Below, piece by piece: positions 26,175 through 36,285 of a stretch of 61,580 nt of DNA. The stretch lies in NCBI GenBank assembly GCA_036269895.1, contig DATBDN010000127.1, positions 1 through 61,580 on the forward strand, given 5' to 3'. The notes under the pieces are model-generated. The model worked only from the letters and a program-made list of their open reading frames with translations. It ran no database searches and had not been told where the DNA came from. The position numbers and the translations under genes were made by a program. The stretch comes from DATBDN01 sp036269895. Lineage in GTDB: Bacteria > Actinomycetota > Thermoleophilia > Solirubrobacterales > Thermoleophilaceae. Position 1 is the stretch's first letter. The number at the start of each line of letters is the position of its first letter.

Positions 26175-26870
26175 TCAGTCGAGCCTGCTGCGCGCGGTCG
26201 TCCCCGTGTCGCCGGCCTCGGCCGCTCGTATGTCGCCCGCCACCTTCTCGGCCGGCTGCGTGTAGAGGAAGACCCAAGCCGCCGCTGCGCCACCAAGCAG
26301 GTTCGCGATCAGGTAGACCCATATGTCGCTCCACGACAGCAGGCCCATGACCATCGCGCCGATCGCGACCGCGGGATTGAAGGCGCCGCCGGAGACAGCG
26401 CCGACCGCAAACGCACCAGCCCCGACCGTGAAGCCGATCGCCAGGCCGTAGAACGAGTTGCCCTCCGTCCCGCGCGCCGTCGCGACGTTGAGGACCACGT
26501 AGGCGAGCGCGAACGTGAACAGGAACTCGACGATCAGCATCTTGCCCACGCCGGCGACCTTCTGCGCGACGTTGAAGTCGTAGCCGAGGATGATGATCAC
26601 GACCGCCGCGGCGATGCCCGCGAGCACCTGGGTGACGATGTATGCGACGTACTCGTTCTGTTCCATCTTCCCGCGTACGAGTACTGCGGTGCTGACGGCG
26701 GGGTTGTAGTGCCCGCCGGACACGTGACCGCCCGCGAACACCATCACCATCAGCACTGCGCCGATGGCAAGCGGGGCCAGGGCCCCGGCGTCCCTCACCG
26801 CCATGCCGACGGTGAATACGAGAAAGAACGTCCCGATGAACTCGACGACGAGCTTGCGATTCAGTGGCAT
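26175..26870 (-). CDS. MIP/aquaporin family channel
   Basis: Six-helix channel of 231 residues with both NPA half-helix motifs: SGGHYNPAVS near residue 60 and SGGAFNPAVAIG near 175. The spacing and the short loops suit the bacterial aquaporin branch more than long-loop glycerol facilitators, though pore selectivity is not certain from sequence. The ATG at 26870 lies behind GAGGGGTG; a GTG two codons upstream is possible. Confidence 0.92.
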   Translation of the reverse strand: MPLNRKLVVEFIGTFFLVFTVGMAVRDAGALAPLAIGAVLMVMVFAGGHVSGGHYNPAVSTAVLVRGKMEQNEYVAYIVTQVLAGIAAAVVIIILGYDFNVAQKVAGVGKMLIVEFLFTFALAYVVLNVATARGTEGNSFYGLAIGFTVGAGAFAVGAVSGGAFNPAVAIGAMVMGLLSWSDIWVYLIANLLGGAAAAWVFLYTQPAEKVAGDIRAAEAGDTGTTARSRLD

Positions 26871-26959
26871 GACCACACCCCTCAGTTCCGCCTATTGGTT
26901 CGGTTTTCGACGCGCTACGGCGTGACCCTACGCTGACGTCGTGTCTTGGAGGGCGGTTG

Positions 26960-27586
26960 CTAGAACAGGCTCCCGATTCCCTTGAGCGCGGCGCGGCCCA
27001 CGATGACCTCGAGAATCACGCCGGCCGTGCCAATCACGAGCGCCCCGAGCACGAAGGCGAAGTCCTCCAGCAGGACGGCGAGCGACAGCAGCACCACGCC
27101 CATCGACGGCAGCGTGTCCAGCCCCGAGAACGGCGGCGCGACGAACGCCGCCGCCGAGCCTGCGACGACGAGCACGCCGAACACGAGATTCGACGCGCGG
27201 TGGTCGAACAGCAGGCTCAGCCGCGGGCGCGAGAAGCGCTCGAGCCAGCGGACTGTGCGCATCAACCGCACCAGGAAGCGCTGTTGCGTCGGTCCGGCGA
27301 GACCGAGGGTGCGCCAGCGCTGCGGGAGCCAGATCTCGCGCCGACCGGCGATCAGCTGGAACGCCAGGAGTATCGCGATGACCTCGAACACGTGGGTTGC
27401 CCCACCGGTCGGCAGAGGGAGCGCCGAGACGCCGAGGAGCAGGATGAACAGCAGCGCAAAGCTCTTCTCGCCGAAGAGCTCGATGATGCTGCCAAGCGTC
27501 TTGACGCCCTCGCTGTCGAGCCATCGCTGCAGGGCGTCGCTGACGGCATGCGCATGGGGTACGGCGTGCCGTCGCGGCGCCCGCAC
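26960..27586 (-). CDS. ExoD-like exopolysaccharide synthesis membrane protein
   Basis: Membrane protein of 208 residues with three to four hydrophobic regions. It shows the ExoD-family pattern GEKSFALLFILLLGVSALPL near the N-terminus followed by basic segments (WRTLGLAGPTQQRFL, LRWLERFSRPR-like). ExoD-type proteins are linked to exopolysaccharide production and alkali tolerance in rhizobia, but the mechanism is unknown. The start is a GTG only 6 bp after the stop of the beta-helix gene, so the two are co-transcribed. Confidence 0.8.
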   Translation of the reverse strand: MRAPRRHAVPHAHAVSDALQRWLDSEGVKTLGSIIELFGEKSFALLFILLLGVSALPLPTGGATHVFEVIAILLAFQLIAGRREIWLPQRWRTLGLAGPTQQRFLVRLMRTVRWLERFSRPRLSLLFDHRASNLVFGVLVVAGSAAAFVAPPFSGLDTLPSMGVVLLSLAVLLEDFAFVLGALVIGTAGVILEVIVGRAALKGIGSLF

Positions 27587-27592
27587 AGCGGT

Positions 27593-29428
<1,836 letters not shown>

Positions 29429-29475
29429 GGAATCCCTCCCATTTCTCGTTGGGCCCCCCGTCGAGGGGCTGAACG

Positions 29476-30366
29476 CTACCTGACGCGCCACATCGCGTCT
29501 GCACCTGTGGGCTCGCCAACGATCGCGCCGCTCGCCGCCAGTGCCAGCAGCTGGCGCGCGGCGTCCGGACGGTCCTCCTCGGCCAGATCCGATGGCCGCA
29601 TCACCGCTGCGACCTCCGCCGTCGTGAGCCCGTCCCTGAACTCTTGGAGCGCCTCGAGGGGGTCGGATGGCGCTGCCCGCCGCTCGAGCGAGGTGTCGAG
29701 GTTCGCCAGCGCGTTGTCGTACGACTCGAACGGTTGGAAGCCACCGACATCGACCCGCCGCCCGTCGCGATGCTCGAAGACGACCGACGGCGCCGTGTAA
29801 CGGACCGGTCCATCCGAGGTCGAGTGCCGATCCTGGACGTGGATGGGAGTTCCCTCGGCCTCTCGCGCGAACGCCTTGTCCTGTTCGTAGAGCGAGATGA
29901 CCTCCGGGTCGTCGATTGAGCCGACCACTGCGTCCGCGTCCAACCCCGCCACTCGCCCCAGCGCCGCGCGCAGATCGTCGTCGTCGTCCAGCAAGCCCGC
30001 TGTCGTGAACTGGAGCAACTGCAGAGCGAGCAAGGCGCTGTCGCCCATGCCTGGGTCGATCTCGCGCGCGGCAATGATCGCGCGGCACGCCCGGGTGGTC
30101 GGCGCGAGCCGCGGCTTTACCAGCAGCGCGAACGGCATTCCGAAGCGGCGCTGGAACCTGGCCCAGCCGGCGGATTGCGTCGCCGGCGTGAAACCGCGCG
30201 CGCTGTAGCGGTCGGTGTTCTCGCTGAGCCCGATCAGGACGAGTCGCCAGTCGATCTGGCTGCCGAACCGCCACTTCACACGCGCCAGTGCGGGCCTGCC
30301 GGAATAGGCCCACGGACATCCGGGGTCGCTGAACAGGGTGGCGCTTACGACTCCTTGCTCGGGCAT
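29476..30366 (-). CDS. DsbA/FrnE-like thioredoxin-fold protein with CPWA site
   Basis: Protein of about 296 residues with the FrnE/2-hydroxychromene isomerase-like DsbA fold. The active site is SDPGCPWAYS, with Ala in place of the second Cys, so it is not a dithiol oxidoreductase of the classic type. A helical insert and a cis-Pro region (TAPSVVFEHRDG) follow, and a C-terminal extension of about 70 residues resembles a small helical regulator-like tail (LTTAEVAAVMRPSD). The start is uncertain: ATG 30405 would overlap the ROK gene by 17 bp; ATG 30366 does not. Confidence 0.75.
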   Translation of the reverse strand: MPEQGVVSATLFSDPGCPWAYSGRPALARVKWRFGSQIDWRLVLIGLSENTDRYSARGFTPATQSAGWARFQRRFGMPFALLVKPRLAPTTRACRAIIAAREIDPGMGDSALLALQLLQFTTAGLLDDDDDLRAALGRVAGLDADAVVGSIDDPEVISLYEQDKAFAREAEGTPIHVQDRHSTSDGPVRYTAPSVVFEHRDGRRVDVGGFQPFESYDNALANLDTSLERRAAPSDPLEALQEFRDGLTTAEVAAVMRPSDLAEEDRPDAARQLLALAASGAIVGEPTGADAMWRVR

Positions 30367-30388
30367 CGGCCGAGGATATGCCCGGACG

Positions 30389-31315
30389 TCATCGAGGGGA
30401 CTCATGCGAATTCGCCAGCGCCGCAGCGCCGAGCAGGCCGGCGTCGTTGCCAAGCCCGCTCTCGAGCACCTGTACCGGCGAGGCGGCCAGGTCCCGCACG
30501 GTGCGGCGCGCCGCATCCACGTAGACGTTCTCCGCTGACGTCCGCGCCGCGAGTGCCAGGCCGCCGCCGATCGTCGCCGTCTCGATCTCCAGGATGCCCG
30601 TGACGGTGGCGATCGCGTGTCCGAGCCACTCGCCGCCGCTCGCAAAGGCGGCGGTCGCGGCGGGGTCGCCGTCCATCATCAGCGTCGACAACTCGCGGAT
30701 GGTGGCAGTCCCGTTCGGCGCGCTCCACAACACGCCGCGGGTGGCGGCGAACGCTTCGGCGCAGTAGGGATTCCCGCACGCGCACGTTCGCCGCTCTTGT
30801 GCGGGAACTGCGACGTGTGCGAAGTTGCCGCGGCCCCCGGGCGGATCCGCCACGAGCTCGCCGCCGACGATGGCGCCACCGCCCAGGCCCGTTCCAAGCA
30901 CGAAGTGCGCAAGCGACTTGACGCTCCGCCCGCTGCCGGCGACGAACTCGGCCCACGCTGCGCAGTCGCCGTCGTTGCCGACGTGGACCACCTCGAATCG
31001 CCCGGGAAACGACTCCTCGAACGTCTTCGCCCAAGACGTGCCGTCGTAGCCGCTGATGGACCCGCTCATCGTGACCGTCCCGTCCGGATCGACGACCCCC
31101 GTCGTGCTGACCGCGACGCGACCGAGCGCCTCGAAATCCCGCAGGGCTGCAGCCGTGGTCGACAGCACGACGTCCGTCAGCTCGTCGATGTCGCAGGCGT
31201 GCAGCGGGATCGGGTCGAACGGGCGCGCCGCGATCCGCGGCTGCGCGCCGCCGTCGACCACGGCGACCTTGACGCTCGAGCCACCGATGTCGAACGTCAG
31301 CGTCCCATCCGTCAT
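30389..31315 (-). CDS. ROK-family sugar kinase (probable amino-sugar kinase)
   Basis: Kinase of 308 residues with the ROK ATP-binding start TLTFDIGGSSVKVAVVD, the catalytic-region VGNDGDCAAWAE, GTGLGGGAIVGGEL, and a zinc motif CACGNPYCAE, a variant of the usual CxCGxxGCxE. ROK members phosphorylate glucose, mannose or N-acetylglucosamine. Its placement between a SIS deaminase-like gene and a DasR-type regulator favours an amino sugar. It is transcribed with the SIS gene 9 bp upstream, which puts it in the dre-controlled operon. Confidence 0.88.
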   Translation of the reverse strand: MTDGTLTFDIGGSSVKVAVVDGGAQPRIAARPFDPIPLHACDIDELTDVVLSTTAAALRDFEALGRVAVSTTGVVDPDGTVTMSGSISGYDGTSWAKTFEESFPGRFEVVHVGNDGDCAAWAEFVAGSGRSVKSLAHFVLGTGLGGGAIVGGELVADPPGGRGNFAHVAVPAQERRTCACGNPYCAEAFAATRGVLWSAPNGTATIRELSTLMMDGDPAATAAFASGGEWLGHAIATVTGILEIETATIGGGLALAARTSAENVYVDAARRTVRDLAASPVQVLESGLGNDAGLLGAAALANSHESPR

Positions 31316-31324
31316 GGCGGAGAG

Positions 31325-32350
31325 TCAGATGGTGGCGGTGATCTTCGACAGGCCCGCGGGTGCGTCGGCGTCGAGTCCGCGGTGGCGCGCGAGTGCGAGC
31401 GCGAGCTGCTGAGCGCGCACGGCCGCCGGAATCGTCGCGAGCGCTTCGGGCACTCCCGGCGGAATCGGGATCTCGGCGTCGGAGCTGTCCGCGATCGAGA
31501 ACACGTTGCCTCCGCGCGCCCGGATGTCGCGCGTGATCTCGGCGACGTCCGCAGCGCAGGGCCCGGCCGCGGAGATGGCCAGCACCGGAAGGGCCGAGTC
31601 CACCACCGCGATCGGCCCGTGACGGAAGTCGGCGGTTGAATCCGCCCACGCCAGCAGCGACGTCGTCTCCTTGAGCTTGAGCGCCGCCTCGAGCGCAACG
31701 CTGAACAGGAAGCCGCGCGCGAGCACGACTGCGGCACGCGCATCGCCTATTCCGGCCGCGACCGGATCTGCCGGTGCTGGATCGGCAAGCGCCGCCTCGA
31801 CTGACTGCGGGACCGCCGCCCAATCCGCGTCGGACCACGGGACAGGACCCATCGCCTCGGCCAGCAGCGCGAAGATCGCAAGCTGCGCCGTGAACGTCTT
31901 CGTCGCGGGAATGGCCCGCTCGGGTCCCGCCTCGAGGCTGAGCGCGAGATCGGCCGACTGCGCCAGGGGGCTATCTGAGTCGTTGGTGACCCCAATCGCG
32001 ACCGCACCGCGTGAGCGCATGTGCCCGAGCGCAGTCACGATCTCCGGCGTGCGTCCCGACTGGCTGGCGGCGATCGCCAGGTAGCCGCTGTAGTCGGTGT
32101 CGACGCCGTAGCGGGTATGCAGGCTGGGCGCCGCAAGTGCGACCGGCGTCCGTGTCGCGTGCTCGAGCACGTAGCGCCCGTAGATGCCGGCATGGTCCGA
32201 CGAGCCGCGCGCGACGACCACGACGCGGAGTGGGGGTGGGGGGAGGATTGCGCGCACACGTGCCATCAGATCGTCACGTTCGTCAATCAGGCGGCGCAGG
32301 ATCCCCGGCTGCTCGGCCATCTCCGCAGCCATCACGCTGCCGGCTGTCAT
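31325..32350 (-). CDS. SIS-domain aminosugar-phosphate deaminase/isomerase (AgaS/NagB-II type)
   Basis: Double SIS-domain protein of 341 residues related to the isomerase half of GlmS but lacking the glutaminase domain. Landmarks are MAAEMAEQPGILRRLI, VVVVARGSSDHAG, AASQSGRTPEIV, ATKTFTAQLA and WADSTADFRHGPIAVVD. Such proteins act as glucosamine-6-phosphate deaminases (NagB-II) or related enzymes, turning the NagA product into fructose-6-phosphate and ammonia. It overlaps the GntR gene by ATGA. I infer the catabolic rather than the biosynthetic direction from context. Confidence 0.88.
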   Translation of the reverse strand: MTAGSVMAAEMAEQPGILRRLIDERDDLMARVRAILPPPPLRVVVVARGSSDHAGIYGRYVLEHATRTPVALAAPSLHTRYGVDTDYSGYLAIAASQSGRTPEIVTALGHMRSRGAVAIGVTNDSDSPLAQSADLALSLEAGPERAIPATKTFTAQLAIFALLAEAMGPVPWSDADWAAVPQSVEAALADPAPADPVAAGIGDARAAVVLARGFLFSVALEAALKLKETTSLLAWADSTADFRHGPIAVVDSALPVLAISAAGPCAADVAEITRDIRARGGNVFSIADSSDAEIPIPPGVPEALATIPAAVRAQQLALALARHRGLDADAPAGLSKITATI

Positions 32351-33087
32351 GGGCGCACCTGCGACAGCCGGATCTCGTAGCGGTCACCGCGGTACCAGGT
32401 CCAGGCCGTGTAGATCGGCGCGCCCTCGCCGTCGCGCCCGGTCGTCTGGAACAGCAGGCCGGGCGCGCCCGCCTCGACACCGAGCAACCGCGCCTGCACG
32501 TCGTCGAACGTCACCGCGACGACCCGCTGCTCGCCCGCCGTGAGCTCCACGCCCCACTGGTCCTCGAGCAGCTCGAACAACGACCCCCGCTCCAGATCGG
32601 CTTGGTCGAGGCCGGCGAATGGATGGGCCGGCAGGAACGCCTCCTCGACCGCCATCGGCTCGCCGTCGGCCGTGCGCACGCGGTGGATCCGGATCACCCG
32701 CGAGCCGTCCGCAATCTCCAGCCGCCCAGCGACCTCGCTCGTGGCGAGGACGACGTGGCACGCGAGGATCTGCGAGCCCGGCGCGAGCCCGCGCTCGCGC
32801 ATGTCCTCCGAGAACGAGCTCAGCGTCATCGCCTGCGTCACCCGCGGCGCCGCAACGAACGTGCCGCGGCCGTGGATGCGGTACACGAGCCCGTCGCCGA
32901 CCAGCCGGTCCAGCTCGGTGCGAACCGTCATCCGCGCGATGCCGTAGCGCTCCGCCAGCTCACGCTCCGAGGGCAGCGACGCCCCTGGTTCCAGCGTTGC
33001 GATCAGCTCAGACATGATCTCCCTCAGTTGTTCGCCCTTCGGCAGGCGTTTGGACAGGCGCCGTGGGAGCGCCTGCCCATCCGCCAT
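32347..33087 (-). CDS. GntR/HutC-family regulator, DasR/NagR-like
   Basis: Regulator of 246 residues. The N-terminal winged helix (about 15-80) contains LPSERELAERYGIARMTVR and HGRGTFVA. The UTRA effector domain starts near RVTQAMTLSSFSEDMRERGL, closely like DasR of Streptomyces, and ends YRGDRYEIRL. DasR-type proteins sense glucosamine- or N-acetylglucosamine-phosphates and release ACTGGTCTAGACCAGT-like sites. Two such sites lie 1.2 kb upstream in the divergent promoter. The ATG at 33087 lies 5 bp after the binding-protein stop; an upstream in-frame start would overlap it. Confidence 0.92.
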   Translation of the reverse strand: MADGQALPRRLSKRLPKGEQLREIMSELIATLEPGASLPSERELAERYGIARMTVRTELDRLVGDGLVYRIHGRGTFVAAPRVTQAMTLSSFSEDMRERGLAPGSQILACHVVLATSEVAGRLEIADGSRVIRIHRVRTADGEPMAVEEAFLPAHPFAGLDQADLERGSLFELLEDQWGVELTAGEQRVVAVTFDDVQARLLGVEAGAPGLLFQTTGRDGEGAPIYTAWTWYRGDRYEIRLSQVRP

Positions 33088-33092
33088 GCGAC

Positions 33093-34205
33093 TCAAGAGG
33101 CAATCCCCGCCTTGGTGCAGTCCTTCGCGTAGGCGCCCGTGCAAAGCTGCTTCGCGTTGAGGAAGCCCGCCTTGATCACGGCGTCGACGTTGTGCTTGTC
33201 CACGACGACCGTGTTCAGCAGCACCGACGGGACCTTCTCCGTCCCGTTGTTGACCTTCGTCTTCGCGATCGGCGGTGGCGTCTGGCCCTGCGCCAGCGGG
33301 ACAGCGATCTTGGCGGCCGCCTGCGCGATCTGCTTGATCGGCTGGTAGACGGTCATCAGCTGCTCGCCCGCGAGGATGCGCTGCACGCCGTCGAGCTCCG
33401 CGTCCTGGCCCGTGACCGGGCGTGACGCCGGATTGATGCCGGCGCTCTTGAGCGAGGCGACCACGCCGCTCGCCATGCCGTCATTGGCGGAATACACCGC
33501 GTCGAAGCCGCCCTTGCCCAGCGAGGTGATCGCCTGGTCCATCTCGGTCTGGGCCTTGTCCGGGCTCCAGTCCGGGGTGTCATAGGACTTGACGATGTTC
33601 ACGCCCGCCCCCTTGAGCACGCTCAAAGCGCCGTTCTTGTAGGGCGCGGCGTTGCTGTCGGTGGGGGACCCGTTGATCATCACCACGCGCTTGCCCTGAC
33701 CACCGCCGAGCGCGGTCAACAGTCGCCGCGCCTGCTGCTGACCGACCTTGTACGGGTCGATCGAGATGTAGTAGTCCAGAGGGGCGTTCGCAATCAGGCG
33801 CCCGTAAGAGATCACCGGGACCTTCGCACGCTTCGCTGCCTGAGCGATGCTCGCAGCGGCCTTGACGTCGACGGCGTCGATGACGATCGCCTTCGCGCCG
33901 TTGGTGATCGCAGCCTCAGCCTGCTGCTGCTGCCGGGCCGGATCCTGGTTGGCGTTGTTGTAGAGGACGGTGCAGTTCGGGCATTGCTTCTTCACCGCTG
34001 CCTCGAAGTACGGCTTGTCCTGATGCTCGTAGCGCGCCGTCTTGTTCTCCGGCAGCAACAATGCGATCTTGGCGCCCTTGCCGCTGGTGCCGGCGCCGCC
34101 GCTGCTGGTGGAGGACGAGCCGCCTCCCGAGCTGCCACAGCCAGTGGCTGCGATCGCAAGCGCACCGACCGCGGTCAGAGCGCCGATTCGCCTTGAAAAG
34201 ATCAT
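33093..34205 (-). CDS. sugar ABC transporter substrate-binding lipoprotein (ribose/xylose-type, cluster B)
   Basis: Lipoprotein of 370 residues with signal peptide and lipobox AATGC, then a Ser/Gly linker and a type I periplasmic-binding fold. Landmarks are KIALLLPENKTARYEHQDKP, AIVIDAVDVKAAASIAQAAK, VISYGRLI and DAVYSANDGMASGVV, as in XylF/RbsB-like proteins. No ABC permease or ATPase gene is next to it. The ATG at 34205 follows GGGAGGGAG. It is first in the minus-strand operon, right behind the promoter whose spacer holds a dre-like site, so it is probably induced by an amino sugar. Confidence 0.9.
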   Translation of the reverse strand: MIFSRRIGALTAVGALAIAATGCGSSGGGSSSTSSGGAGTSGKGAKIALLLPENKTARYEHQDKPYFEAAVKKQCPNCTVLYNNANQDPARQQQQAEAAITNGAKAIVIDAVDVKAAASIAQAAKRAKVPVISYGRLIANAPLDYYISIDPYKVGQQQARRLLTALGGGQGKRVVMINGSPTDSNAAPYKNGALSVLKGAGVNIVKSYDTPDWSPDKAQTEMDQAITSLGKGGFDAVYSANDGMASGVVASLKSAGINPASRPVTGQDAELDGVQRILAGEQLMTVYQPIKQIAQAAAKIAVPLAQGQTPPPIAKTKVNNGTEKVPSVLLNTVVVDKHNVDAVIKAGFLNAKQLCTGAYAKDCTKAGIAS

Positions 34206-34260
34206 CTCGAAGGTCTCCCTCCCTCGTCGAAACTCAAGCGGCCGATGCCGCGTGCGCCGC

Positions 34261-34289
34261 AACGTAACAAGGTGGTCTAGACCTGTCAA
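34261..34289 (-). promoter_or_regulatory. sigma-70-like promoter of the sugar-uptake operon
   Basis: On the minus strand TTGACA (34289-34284), a 17-nt spacer and TACGTT (34266-34261) give a near-ideal housekeeping promoter. The dre-like palindrome at 34274-34283 sits inside the spacer against the -35, an ideal place for repression. Confidence 0.7.
34274..34283. promoter_or_regulatory. dre-like operator 1 (GGTCTAGACC)
   Basis: A perfect 10-bp palindrome GGTCTAGACC, preceded by T, matches the core of the actinobacterial DasR-responsive element (consensus ACTGGTCTAGACCAGT). A DasR-like gene is in the operon it precedes, so autoregulation is likely. Confidence 0.75.
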
Positions 34290-34296
34290 GCGATAT

Positions 34297-34306
34297 GGTC
34301 TAGAAC
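34297..34306. promoter_or_regulatory. dre-like operator 2 (GGTCTAGAAC)
   Basis: A second copy, one mismatch from the perfect palindrome, is centred 23 bp from the first. It overlaps the likely -10 (TAGAAC, 34301-34306) of nagA, whose -35-like TAGACC (34278-34283) lies 17 nt upstream inside operator 1. Confidence 0.7.
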
Positions 34307-34318
34307 TCAGGGGAGAGG

Positions 34319-35449
34319 ATGGATACTGGGATCATGGAGCTTGGGGTCACCGCAGCGCTCGTCGGCGACGTGCTCGTCCCGGGCGACGTGCGCATCGCCT
34401 CTGGGCAGGTCGCCGAAGTCGGGATCAGCCCCGGTCCGGGTGCGCACGGCATCGCCGTACCCGGCTTCATCGACCTGCACATCAACGGCTTCGTGGGGGT
34501 TGACTTCCTCACCGCCGAGCCAGACGACTACCGCGCCGTGGGCCGCGCTCTCGCTGCGACGGGTGTGACGGCGTACCTGCCGACGTTCGTCACATCCCCC
34601 GTGAGCGACTACCACCCGGCACTCGAAGCGGTCAGCGATGCCGCGTCAGATTCCGCACCGCGCATCCTCGGTGTCCATCTCGAGGGCCCGTTCATCTCGC
34701 GCCGCTGGGCGGGGGCACATGACGAGCGCTACATCCAGGACCCCGACCTCGCACTCGCCGGCGAACTCTGTGACGCGGGGCCGGTGAGGGTGGTCACGCT
34801 CGCTCCCGAGCGACCCGGCGGCATCGACCTGGTCGAGTACCTCACGGAGCGCGGAATCGTCGTCTCGTGCGGTCACAGCGATGCCGACGTGCAGACCGCC
34901 CACCGCGCCTTCGACCGCGGCGCCCGCGCCATCACGCACGTCTACAACGCGCACAGGCGCTGGATGCCGCGCGATCCCGGCCTGGCCGGAGCTGCGCTCG
35001 TGCGCGACGACGTGACCGTCCAGGCGATCGTCGACGACGTCCACCTCGCGCCCGAGGCGGCGTACGCCGCGTTCCTCGCCGCGCGCGAGCGCTTCAACCT
35101 CGTGACCGACGCCATCGCCGCCGCTGGGCTGAGCGCGGCCGACAGCCGCCTCGGCCACCAGAACGTCCAGGTTCGCGACGGAGAGGTGCGCCTGCCCGAC
35201 GGCACGCTCGCCGGCAGCGTGCTGACGATGGACCGGGCCGTGGCGAACCTGGTCGAGAAGGGGGCGTCGCTCGCGCAGGCGGTGCATGCCGCTTCGCGCG
35301 CGCCGGCGCTGCTCATCGGCCGTCCCGACCTGGGCCGGATCGCGACGGGCGGTCCAGCCGACATCACCGTCCTGGACCACGACCTGAGCGTCCTGCGCAC
35401 GCTCGTGGGCGGCGAGGACTCTCAGCGAGCCTCGACGACGAGCACGTGA
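34319..35449 (+). CDS. nagA: N-acetylglucosamine-6-phosphate deacetylase
   Basis: Amidohydrolase-fold enzyme of 376 residues that removes acetate from GlcNAc-6-phosphate. It has PGFIDLHINGFVGVDF at the first metal loop, HLEGPFIS with the metal Glu, SCGHSDADV, ITHVYNAHRRW and the catalytic Asp in LVTDAIAAAG. The small beta domain is completed at the C-terminus. GGGAGAGG lies directly before the ATG at 34319; ATG 34334 is an alternative with better spacing. Two dre-like sites upstream link it to the DasR-like regulator. It is coupled by GTGA to the lactonase gene. Confidence 0.92.
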   Translation: MDTGIMELGVTAALVGDVLVPGDVRIASGQVAEVGISPGPGAHGIAVPGFIDLHINGFVGVDFLTAEPDDYRAVGRALAATGVTAYLPTFVTSPVSDYHPALEAVSDAASDSAPRILGVHLEGPFISRRWAGAHDERYIQDPDLALAGELCDAGPVRVVTLAPERPGGIDLVEYLTERGIVVSCGHSDADVQTAHRAFDRGARAITHVYNAHRRWMPRDPGLAGAALVRDDVTVQAIVDDVHLAPEAAYAAFLAARERFNLVTDAIAAAGLSAADSRLGHQNVQVRDGEVRLPDGTLAGSVLTMDRAVANLVEKGASLAQAVHAASRAPALLIGRPDLGRIATGGPADITVLDHDLSVLRTLVGGEDSQRASTTST

Positions 35450-36285
35450 TCGCCCGCGATGTCCTCATGTCCGGAATCGCCATGGGCGAGTCGCCCCGCT
35501 GGCACGATGGCCGGCTCTGGTTCTGCGACTGGGTCGCGCAAGAGGTGATCGCGCTCGACCTCGACGGGCGCAGCGAGGTAGTCGCCAACGTGCGGTCACT
35601 GCCGTTCTCGATCGACTGGCTGCCGGACGGGCCGATGCTCGTCACGAGCGGCCGCAAGCTGCTGCGCATGGAGGAAGACGGCTCCCTCGCCACCCACTGC
35701 GACCTGAGCGATCTGAGAGCACACGCCTTGAACGAGATCGTCGTGGACGGACGCGGCAACGCCTACGTGAACGGCGCCGGGTTCGACATGATGGCCGGGG
35801 CCGACTTTGCGCCGGGCACGGTCGCGCTCGTCACACCCGATGCTCGTGCCATGGAGCTAGCCGGCGACATCGCCTTCCCTAACGGCATGGCCGTGACCGC
35901 CGACAACTCGACTCTGATCGTCGCCGACTCGTACGGGAAGGAGCTCACGGCCTTCGAGATCGGGGTGGACGGCACGCTCGGCAACCGGCGCACGTGGGCC
36001 GACCTCGGTGACCACAACCCCGATGGCATCTGCCTCGATTCCGAGGGTGCGGTTTGGTACGCCGACGTGCCGCACCGCTGTTGCGTGCGCGTGGCCGCGG
36101 GCGGTGAGAGGCTGCAGACGATCGACGTCGATCGCGGCTGCTTCGCCTGCATGCTCGGCGGCCCCGAGGGCTCGACGCTCTTCATCCTCGCGCAGGAATG
36201 GCGCGGGCCGGCGGAGGTCGGAAAGGCACGTACCGGCCAGGTGTTGGTGGCCGAGGCTCCGGCGCCGCACGCGGGCTGGCCTTAG
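35446..36285 (+). CDS. SMP-30/gluconolactonase-like beta-propeller hydrolase
   Basis: Protein of 279 residues with the six-bladed SMP-30 fold. Metal-site landmarks are the Glu in MGESPRWHDGRLWFCDW, the Asn in VVDGRGNAYVNGAG, PNGMAVTADNSTLIVADSY with Asn and Asp, and DGICLDSEGAVWYAD. Members open sugar lactones such as gluconolactone. The GTG start overlaps the nagA stop (GTGA), so the two are co-expressed, which suggests a sugar lactone step in the same catabolic programme. Its stop interlocks with the convergent amidohydrolase gene through TTAG. Confidence 0.88.
   Translation: MIARDVLMSGIAMGESPRWHDGRLWFCDWVAQEVIALDLDGRSEVVANVRSLPFSIDWLPDGPMLVTSGRKLLRMEEDGSLATHCDLSDLRAHALNEIVVDGRGNAYVNGAGFDMMAGADFAPGTVALVTPDARAMELAGDIAFPNGMAVTADNSTLIVADSYGKELTAFEIGVDGTLGNRRTWADLGDHNPDGICLDSEGAVWYADVPHRCCVRVAAGGERLQTIDVDRGCFACMLGGPEGSTLFILAQEWRGPAEVGKARTGQVLVAEAPAPHAGWP

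Noticed and set aside
29429..30319. Upstream extension of the beta-helix protein frame
   Set aside because: It is antisense-like and Arg/Gly-rich and overlaps the DsbA-like gene. A signal peptide and ribosome binding site place the start at 29428.
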